From Psychrosphaera sp. B3R10 (GTDB lineage Bacteria > Pseudomonadota > Gammaproteobacteria > Enterobacterales > Alteromonadaceae), in NCBI RefSeq assembly GCF_018861025.1, contig NZ_JAHKQH010000024.1, forward strand, positions 82,843 through 146,842: DNA of 64,000 nt. Direction: 5' to 3'. Shown piece after piece: positions 58,177 through 64,000 of the stretch (within the stretch, counting starts at the first letter, position 1; the number at the start of each line of letters is the position of its first letter). The position numbers and the translations under genes are program-made. The notes beneath the pieces are model-generated. The model made no database searches. It saw nothing but the letters and a program-made list of their open reading frames with translations, and was not told where the DNA came from.

Positions 58177-60018
58177 TTAATCCATATCAAATTTAATAGA
58201 TTTAGCGACATCTATTGCAGACTGCGGCTGATCAGTTTTAGCTAGTACAATATTGTTCATTACCAAGTAGTCCATTTCTGTAGCCAAAAAACATCGAATA
58301 GCATCTTTTGGGGAGCAGACAGGTGGTTCGCCACGAACATTAAATGACGTATTAACCAATACACCACATCCTGTTTTTGCTTTAAATGAAGATAACAAAT
58401 TATGGAATTCTGGATTGGTATCTTCATGAACCGTTTGTATACGGGCACTGTAGTCCACATGGGTAATCGCCGGCAGTGTCGAACGTTTTTGATTTAGTTT
58501 GTCTATACCAAATAGCGCGTTGTCGGTTTTAAGCTTTAGCTCACTTTTAATGTCTGCGACGAATAACATATAGGGACTTTCAACATCGTGGTCAAAATAT
58601 TTTGCGACGTCAGTGGCTAATACGGCGGGAGCAAAGGGGCGGAAAGACTCTCTGTATTTTATTTTTAAATTCATTGTCGACTGCATTGCTACATTTCGCG
58701 GATCACCAATAATAGAACGGTTACCTAAGGCACGCGGACCAAATTCCATTCTCCCCTGGAACCAACCAATAACATTTCCCTGCTCGACTAATTTTGCAAC
58801 ATGATCATAAAGATTTTCATTGCTTATACTGTTCGCAACTAACTTTTGCTTCTCAACTTCTGCATTGATTTGTTCATTTGAATAAGATGGCCCTAGATAG
58901 CTTCCAAACATAGCGTCGTTCGAAGAGTCAATTAATCGAGGTTGCTCAAAATAATGATGCCAGGCAACTAATGCGGCACCTAATGCGCCGCCGGCATCAC
59001 CCGCAGCCGGTTGGATCCATATGTTTTCATAAGGACCATCTCTAAGTAATCGACCATTAGCAACGCAATTTAGGGCGACGCCACCGGCTAAACAAAGGTT
59101 TTTTGAAGGCACAAGTGTATATAAATGTTTGGCAATTTTAAGAACGATTTCCTCAGTGACAACCTGTATTGAACGGGCTAAATCCATTTCTTTTTGGCTT
59201 ACTTCGGAGTCACTTAAACGAGCGGGCCCGCCAAATAGTTTATCGAACTTACTGTTTGTCATACGATCGCCCACGGCATAATCGAAGTAAGACATGTCTA
59301 AGTCGAAACTGCCGTCGTCATGAACATTGATAAGTTTATCTAGAATTTTGTCAACGTAAACAGGTTCACCGTAAGGTGCCAAACCCATTAGTTTATACTC
59401 TCCGGAATTAACCCTAAATCCACAGTAGTAGGTAAATGCCGAATAGAGGAGTCCAAGAGAATGTGGGAATTGAATTTCCCAAATAGGTGACAGTTTATTT
59501 TCTTTTCCTGACCAGGCTGTTGAGGTTGCCCATTCCCCAACACCATCCAAACATAAAACTGCCGCTTCTTCATATGGCGATGGAAAAAATGCTGAGCCAG
59601 CATGTGAAAGATGATGTTCGCTAAATAATAATGTTGGTAGTTTGGCTTTTTTATCCAATCCGGCCAAATTCCTCAATTCTCGACGCAAAATGCTCTTTAA
59701 ATACAGTTTTTCCTTTAACCAAATAGGCATTGCGCGAATAAATGAACGAATACCAAAGGGAGCATTGGCAAAGTAGGTTTCTAATAACCGCTCGAATTTA
59801 AGTAAGGGTTTGTCATAAAAAATGATCGCGTCTAATTGCTCTAAATTGCAATTAGTGTCATCTAGGCAAAATTGAATTGCTTGTGCAGGAAAGTTGGGGT
59901 CATGCTTATTGCGGGAAAAACGCTCTTCTTGCGCGGCAGCAATAATTTTACCGTCTTCGATAATCGCTGCAGCACTGTCGTGATAATAAGCTGAGATACC
60001 GAGAATTTTTTTTGTCAT
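58177..60018 (-). CDS. NodU/CmcH family carbamoyltransferase
   Basis: A 613-residue O-carbamoyltransferase from ATG 60018 (the frame extends to 60045, but the usual N-terminus is KKILGISAYYHDSAAAII). The N-terminal Kae1/YrdC-like fold carries the conserved His in YYHDS and QEERFSRNKHDPNFP; CLAGGVALNCVANGRL and FGPRALGNRSIIGDPRN are the nucleotide-binding parts, and VLVNTSFNVRGEPPVCSP ends the domain. It transfers carbamoyl from carbamoyl phosphate to a hydroxyl of a sugar, antibiotic or lipid. First gene of the four-gene operon; acceptor unknown. Confidence 0.92.
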   Translation of the reverse strand: MTKKILGISAYYHDSAAAIIEDGKIIAAAQEERFSRNKHDPNFPAQAIQFCLDDTNCNLEQLDAIIFYDKPLLKFERLLETYFANAPFGIRSFIRAMPIWLKEKLYLKSILRRELRNLAGLDKKAKLPTLLFSEHHLSHAGSAFFPSPYEEAAVLCLDGVGEWATSTAWSGKENKLSPIWEIQFPHSLGLLYSAFTYYCGFRVNSGEYKLMGLAPYGEPVYVDKILDKLINVHDDGSFDLDMSYFDYAVGDRMTNSKFDKLFGGPARLSDSEVSQKEMDLARSIQVVTEEIVLKIAKHLYTLVPSKNLCLAGGVALNCVANGRLLRDGPYENIWIQPAAGDAGGALGAALVAWHHYFEQPRLIDSSNDAMFGSYLGPSYSNEQINAEVEKQKLVANSISNENLYDHVAKLVEQGNVIGWFQGRMEFGPRALGNRSIIGDPRNVAMQSTMNLKIKYRESFRPFAPAVLATDVAKYFDHDVESPYMLFVADIKSELKLKTDNALFGIDKLNQKRSTLPAITHVDYSARIQTVHEDTNPEFHNLLSSFKAKTGCGVLVNTSFNVRGEPPVCSPKDAIRCFLATEMDYLVMNNIVLAKTDQPQSAIDVAKSIKFDMD

Positions 60019-60145
60019 AGATGTCTTAGTTGGCAATTTATGCATTCGTATTAACTAATGAGTCTAGCACTTTTACCTTGCGGCAATCGACCTCATTCGC
60101 TACCGTTGCATACCTATGTATTGAATTAATTGGTAGTATTTCCTT

Positions 60146-61957
60146 TTGACGACACGAACGACTCGGCCTGTTTTTTATCTCATCGCGATCATTATTCCAT
60201 TTGTATTGTTGGGATTGGCTGAAGTTGGTTTACGAACGTTTGGGTTTGGTAAGACCGTTCCGTTGTTTGTTGAAAGTGCTGATATGCCAGGCTATCTCCA
60301 ACCTAACCCAAATATAATCCAACGATACTTTGCAAATCCAAATGCGGCTCCAAATGTCAGTCCTGACACCGTATTCTTTCAAAAGAACAAAGCTGAAACT
60401 ACTTTTCGAATTGTTGTGCAAGGAGGAAGTACAGCAGCTGGATTCCCATACGGCCGGTTTGGCTCCCTGCAAGGTATGTTAGAGCAACGATTTAAACGGA
60501 CGTATCCTCACAAAAATATTGAAGTAATTAATACCGCAATGGCTGCTGTTAACTCATATACTTTGATGGATTTTGTTGATGAGATTATCGAAATTGAGCC
60601 TGACCTTATTTTGATCTACGCCGGACATAATGAGTATTTGGGCGTAATGGGCGTAGGCTCTACATTTGCTGCTAGAGGTGGGCGAAGTGCAACGTTGGCA
60701 TTTTTGCTACTTAAAGACTTGCGACTGTATCAACTCGCTCAAACTGTGTATACATGGTGGAATGGAGAATTATCCAAAGATGGCAATGAGCCATCTCGCT
60801 CTTTAATGTCGAAAGTAGCGAAGGGGCAACATATCGCGTACGACAGTTCGCTATATCATAAAGGTATTGAGCAATTTCGGGATAATTTGAAAGTTATACT
60901 GAGCAAGTATAAAGCACAACAGATCCCCGTTTTGTTGGCGAACTTAGTCAGTAATGAGCAGGACCAGCCACCGTTTTCGAGTATTGGGAAGGTTGATTGG
61001 CAGCAAGCGGTCAAGTCGAGTGACTTATCCACTGAGCAAATTCAGTTGTTAAATAAAACCGATGATGACGCAAGTAAAGCTTATCTTTCTGCATTATCAT
61101 TTGTTAGTAATCGTAAATTTAATGAGGCTTTGGAGCAATTTATTAATGCAAAAGACCTCGATCAGCTTCGATTTAGGGCACCGAGTGCGTTTAATCAAGT
61201 CATCAGCGACCTCGCGGCTGAAGACGGTGTCAGTCTAGTTAATGTAGAACAGTTGTATCGGCAAGATTCGAGGTTAGGGATCATTGATCAACAACTTATG
61301 TTAGAACATGTACATCCGACTTTGAGAGGTTATTTTATTCTGGCTGAAAGTTTCTATACGGCAATTAAAAATACCGGTTTGATTGGGGATGAATATACTT
61401 CCGTAACACGCCAAAAAGCTTGGTTGGATGTCCCTGTAACTGAATTTGATGAAGCATGGGCGCAACTAAAAATTAAACAATTAAAGAGCGATTATCCATT
61501 TAAAGTAAAATTTGAGCCGTTACCTGAGTTCACGCCAAGATCAGAAATAGATTACCTTTTGATCGAACGAGCACAAGGTATAGATTGGATAGCCCAACAA
61601 AAGAAATTAATATCAATTTATAAAGCAAATAAACAGTTAGGACAGGCAGCTAAAGTATATGGTGTATTGTCGGACGCGCTAATAAACTCACCAATTGCGG
61701 CAAATGATGCAGCGTTAATCTACCGACAAATTAGCGACATACCAATATCAACATTTTACCAACGACGAGCGTTAAAGTTGGACCCAGATAATCAAAATTA
61801 TATATTAAATCTAGCCCATAATTATTTTCTGTTGAAGCAGTTTGATAGCAGTTTAAGTTTGTTAATTAAGGCGAAAGCAAAGTTGAAAGATACGAGTAGA
61901 GTGGATTTTTTTATCGGAAAAGTTGAACAAGCAATAAGGCTAAAAAATGAAAACTAA
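60146..61957 (+). CDS. SGNH hydrolase-type esterase with C-terminal TPR, copy 1
   Basis: A 603-residue membrane-anchored protein. It has an N-terminal hydrophobic anchor (VFYLIAIIIPFVLLGLAEVG) and an SGNH fold: block I is VVQGGSTAAGFPYG (GGS with nucleophile Ser), the GHNEY box is in LILIYAGHNEYLGVMG, and block V is EHVHPTLRGYF (His). The C-terminal third is TPR-like (QLGQAAKVYGVLSDALI, RRALKLDPDNQNYILNLAHN). The start is TTG 60146, divergent from the carbamoyltransferase. The second copy follows with an 11-base overlap. It probably removes or adds acyl groups on an exported glycan. Confidence 0.82.
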   Translation: MTTRTTRPVFYLIAIIIPFVLLGLAEVGLRTFGFGKTVPLFVESADMPGYLQPNPNIIQRYFANPNAAPNVSPDTVFFQKNKAETTFRIVVQGGSTAAGFPYGRFGSLQGMLEQRFKRTYPHKNIEVINTAMAAVNSYTLMDFVDEIIEIEPDLILIYAGHNEYLGVMGVGSTFAARGGRSATLAFLLLKDLRLYQLAQTVYTWWNGELSKDGNEPSRSLMSKVAKGQHIAYDSSLYHKGIEQFRDNLKVILSKYKAQQIPVLLANLVSNEQDQPPFSSIGKVDWQQAVKSSDLSTEQIQLLNKTDDDASKAYLSALSFVSNRKFNEALEQFINAKDLDQLRFRAPSAFNQVISDLAAEDGVSLVNVEQLYRQDSRLGIIDQQLMLEHVHPTLRGYFILAESFYTAIKNTGLIGDEYTSVTRQKAWLDVPVTEFDEAWAQLKIKQLKSDYPFKVKFEPLPEFTPRSEIDYLLIERAQGIDWIAQQKKLISIYKANKQLGQAAKVYGVLSDALINSPIAANDAALIYRQISDIPISTFYQRRALKLDPDNQNYILNLAHNYFLLKQFDSSLSLLIKAKAKLKDTSRVDFFIGKVEQAIRLKNEN

Positions 61958-63968
61958 AACTTGGGTGTTTCGAGTAATTGCTTTTTTAATACCAATATTA
62001 TTTTTTGTTGCCATTGAGTTTGCGCTTCGATTTTCTGGATTTGGTAAGTCGATACCTTTATTTATTGAAAACCCAGCCGCGCCTCATTATTTGTTACCCA
62101 TGCCGCAAGTTGTCGGACGTTATTTTGCCAACGATAAATTAGCACCGAACGTCACGATTGAACCTAATTTCTTTTTGAAGAAAAAACCCAAAGACGGGAT
62201 TAGACTATTTGTTCAAGGGGGTTCAACAGCCGCCGGCTTTCCATATGGGTTAGGGGCTTCGATTGCTGGAATGTTGGATTATCGACTAAAACAAACCTTT
62301 CCCGAACAAACCGTTGAAGTGGTGAATACTGCACTTTCCGCGGTAAATAGTTATACATTGCTGGATTTTGCCGATGAGATCATTGAGCAAAAACCGGATG
62401 CAGTACTAATTTATGCGGGTCACAATGAGTATTTGGGGATTCTCGGTGTAGGGAGCAATTACACGGCGGCCAACTCACGAGGAGCGACCTTAATGTACCT
62501 TAAACTCAAGGACTTAAGAATATTCCAATTGATGCAGCGCATTTATTATTGGTTTGCTCAACCTGAGATGGATCAATCAACGGGAACGTCACGTACTGTA
62601 ATGGCTAAAGTAGCCAAACACAAAAATATTGAAGTGGATTCAGACCTATTTAACGCCGGTTTAGCACAGTTTGAAGGCAATATGGCACTGTTACTTGGAA
62701 AATACCAACGTGCTGGTATCCCTGTTTTTATTAGTTCTATAGGCAGTAATCTTGTCGACCAAGCCCCCTTTGTGTCAAAGCCCATCTCTGTCGATTATGT
62801 TGTAAACGCTTTAGCTTCAAAAAAAGTGAGCTCTGATAATTATCAAGACACCCAAGCAAATTTAAATCAAGAGACTCAAGATAATTATCAAGACACCCAT
62901 TCAAATTTGAATCAAGAGACTCAACAAACAAACATCAGAAATAGCGTAGACACCCACCGTAGTATTAATGGAACTGAAGAGATTAAATTAGCATTAGCTC
63001 GTTTTGCATTAACGCAAAACGCGAAAACCCAAGCGCCTATGTTGCAACAAGGTGAACTTGAAGTTTTACACGCAATGGCAAATCTACGTAGCGCTAACGC
63101 ACATTACTGGCTAGGGCAATACAATTTGTCGAAATTCAACATTCCACTAGCGAAACAACATTTTGAAGCCGCGCGACAAAATGATTTGCTCAGGTTTCGA
63201 GGTCCAAATGAAATTAACGGTATTATTAAAAAGTTAGCGGAAGAGTTTTCGGCAATCTTTGTGGATGCAAATTTGGCGTTAGAGCGGGCATCTCCACAGG
63301 GAATTATAGATGAGAGTGTTATGATCGAACACTTGCATCCAACAGTTAAAGGTTACTTTGAGATTTCAGATGTATTTTATACTGCATTAAAAAAGTCTGA
63401 ATTATTTGGTAAGTTCCGGAACGAAATCCCACGTAGCCAAGCCCAAAGTGACATCCCTTTATTGCGAGCTGAGGTGTATTGGGGTGCTGCTAAAATCGCG
63501 GGTCTTATGGCAGATTACCCGTTCACTGATGAACCTAAACGAGTCGTGTTACCGCTCAAAATTAACGAACTTGATGAAATTGGCTTTGCCGCTTATAAGA
63601 AAAAAATTGACTGGATGACGTTAGCGACTGAAACGCAAAAACTAGCGAAGAAAAACAATGATGTTGAATTATATTTACGCACCGCAAAATTGTTGGCTGA
63701 TGCAATTCCAAATGACTCTGAGAGGAGTTTTAACACAGGGATTCAGCTTATCCAGGGGAATAAACCGCTTGAAGCAATTCGTTTTTTAAAGCGGGTGTTA
63801 ATCGAAAACCCAAAAGATGTAAACGCGCGGCTTGCATTAGCTCATGCTTATTCAGAAGTAGGGAAATTAAACAAAGCTTTAACTTATTTAGAAGCTGCAT
63901 TGGAATTAGATCCGACTAATAAAACGGCTTTAGAAAACATTCCACAGATTAAACGCCACTTAAACTAA
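61947..63968 (+). CDS. SGNH hydrolase-type esterase with TPR, copy 2, with in-frame repeat insertion
   Basis: A 673-residue paralogue of the preceding gene, overlapping it by 11 bases. It has an N-terminal anchor (VFRVIAFLIPILFFVAIEFA), block I FVQGGSTAAGFPYG, the GHNEY box (AVLIYAGHNEYLGILG), block V EHLHPTVKGYF and C-terminal TPR. Between the SGNH blocks (about residues 297-341) it contains repeats absent from copy 1: DNYQDTHSNLNQETQ, its sister NYQDTQANLNQETQ and a degenerate third. This is the 45-base unit also seen in the 57-kb array. The insertion is in frame and in a loop position. Confidence 0.82.
   Translation: MKTKTWVFRVIAFLIPILFFVAIEFALRFSGFGKSIPLFIENPAAPHYLLPMPQVVGRYFANDKLAPNVTIEPNFFLKKKPKDGIRLFVQGGSTAAGFPYGLGASIAGMLDYRLKQTFPEQTVEVVNTALSAVNSYTLLDFADEIIEQKPDAVLIYAGHNEYLGILGVGSNYTAANSRGATLMYLKLKDLRIFQLMQRIYYWFAQPEMDQSTGTSRTVMAKVAKHKNIEVDSDLFNAGLAQFEGNMALLLGKYQRAGIPVFISSIGSNLVDQAPFVSKPISVDYVVNALASKKVSSDNYQDTQANLNQETQDNYQDTHSNLNQETQQTNIRNSVDTHRSINGTEEIKLALARFALTQNAKTQAPMLQQGELEVLHAMANLRSANAHYWLGQYNLSKFNIPLAKQHFEAARQNDLLRFRGPNEINGIIKKLAEEFSAIFVDANLALERASPQGIIDESVMIEHLHPTVKGYFEISDVFYTALKKSELFGKFRNEIPRSQAQSDIPLLRAEVYWGAAKIAGLMADYPFTDEPKRVVLPLKINELDEIGFAAYKKKIDWMTLATETQKLAKKNNDVELYLRTAKLLADAIPNDSERSFNTGIQLIQGNKPLEAIRFLKRVLIENPKDVNARLALAHAYSEVGKLNKALTYLEAALELDPTNKTALENIPQIKRHLN
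62835..62957 (+). repeat. In-frame 45-bp repeat units inside SGNH copy 2
   Basis: Two direct 45-base copies (62835-62879 and 62880-62924) starting GATAATTATCAAGACACCCA and differing at four positions, then a degenerate third copy with GTAGACACCCAC (62947-62957). The 10-base palindrome GATAATTATC opens each full copy. They share the GACACCCA core, 45-base period and following TNCAAAT with the 57-kb array. Confidence 0.9.
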
Positions 63969-63979
63969 GTAAATTGTGA

Positions 63980-64000
63980 GGGTGTTATCAGGACACCCAC
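63980..64000 (+). repeat. Further GACACCCA copy at the window edge
   Basis: GGGTGTTATCAGGACACCC, 12 bases after the SGNH copy 2 stop. TTATCAGGACACCCAC matches the 62.8-kb units at 14 of 16 bases. It also forms a 6-base hairpin (GGGTGT / ACACCC), which could serve as the terminator of this operon. It is cut by the window end. Confidence 0.7.

Overview
The window reads as the chromosome of a marine gammaproteobacterium of the order Alteromonadales (Colwelliaceae, Pseudoalteromonadaceae or Alteromonadaceae are my best guesses, from gene content and the AT-rich base composition; I could not run a search). Much of the backbone is in the order known from E. coli: recJ-dsbC-xerD/fldB, xseA/guaB-guaA, tadA/mltF/purL, and yfjD-ypjD/ffh ... 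rpsP-rimM-trmD-rplS. No tRNA, rRNA, CRISPR array, phage or insertion sequence was recognised.

Layout. 1-7.6 kb: end of an Hsp70-like gene, recJ-dsbC-xerD (minus), fldB, a DUF885 lipoprotein and a small parvulin. 7.7-18.7 kb: accessory genes, including an exported DUF1800/DUF1501 pair, a PEP-CTERM protein, a flavin reductase, an ATP-grasp enzyme, MgtC, an RMD1/DUF155 protein, a Fur-box-preceded pair of small unknown genes and nhaA. 19-26.4 kb: an SDR gene and a complete thiamin operon (thiC-thiO-thiS-thiG-thiDE-thiF) under a TPP riboswitch. 26.7-39.1 kb: xseA, guaBA, a lipoprotein, two PspB-like small membrane proteins, tadA, mltF, purL. 39.6-45.5 kb: TonB receptor, TPR-sulfotransferase, gshA. 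45.9-55.5 kb: yfjD-type CNNM protein, ypjD, ffh and the rpsP operon. Between ffh and rpsP, where E. coli has none, lie two sulfotransferases and an Asp/Asn-hydroxylase-like oxygenase.

The most unusual part is 56.8-64 kb. A minus-strand operon encodes a NodU/CmcH-type carbamoyltransferase, a protein made almost entirely of 15-residue DTH repeats, an SxtJ-like membrane protein and a tiny DUF5989-type membrane protein. All are tightly packed, two junctions overlap, and a hairpin terminator closes the operon. Divergent from it are two tandem SGNH-hydrolase/TPR membrane proteins. The same kind of 45-bp DNA unit (core GACACCCA) that builds the repeat protein is also inserted in frame inside the second SGNH protein, and a further copy begins just after that gene at the window edge. 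I interpret this as a dispersed 45-bp element that expands in tandem and is tolerated, or used, as in-frame protein sequence inside a probable surface-glycan modification locus. The repeats and overlaps are seen directly; the element's mobility and the locus function are inference.
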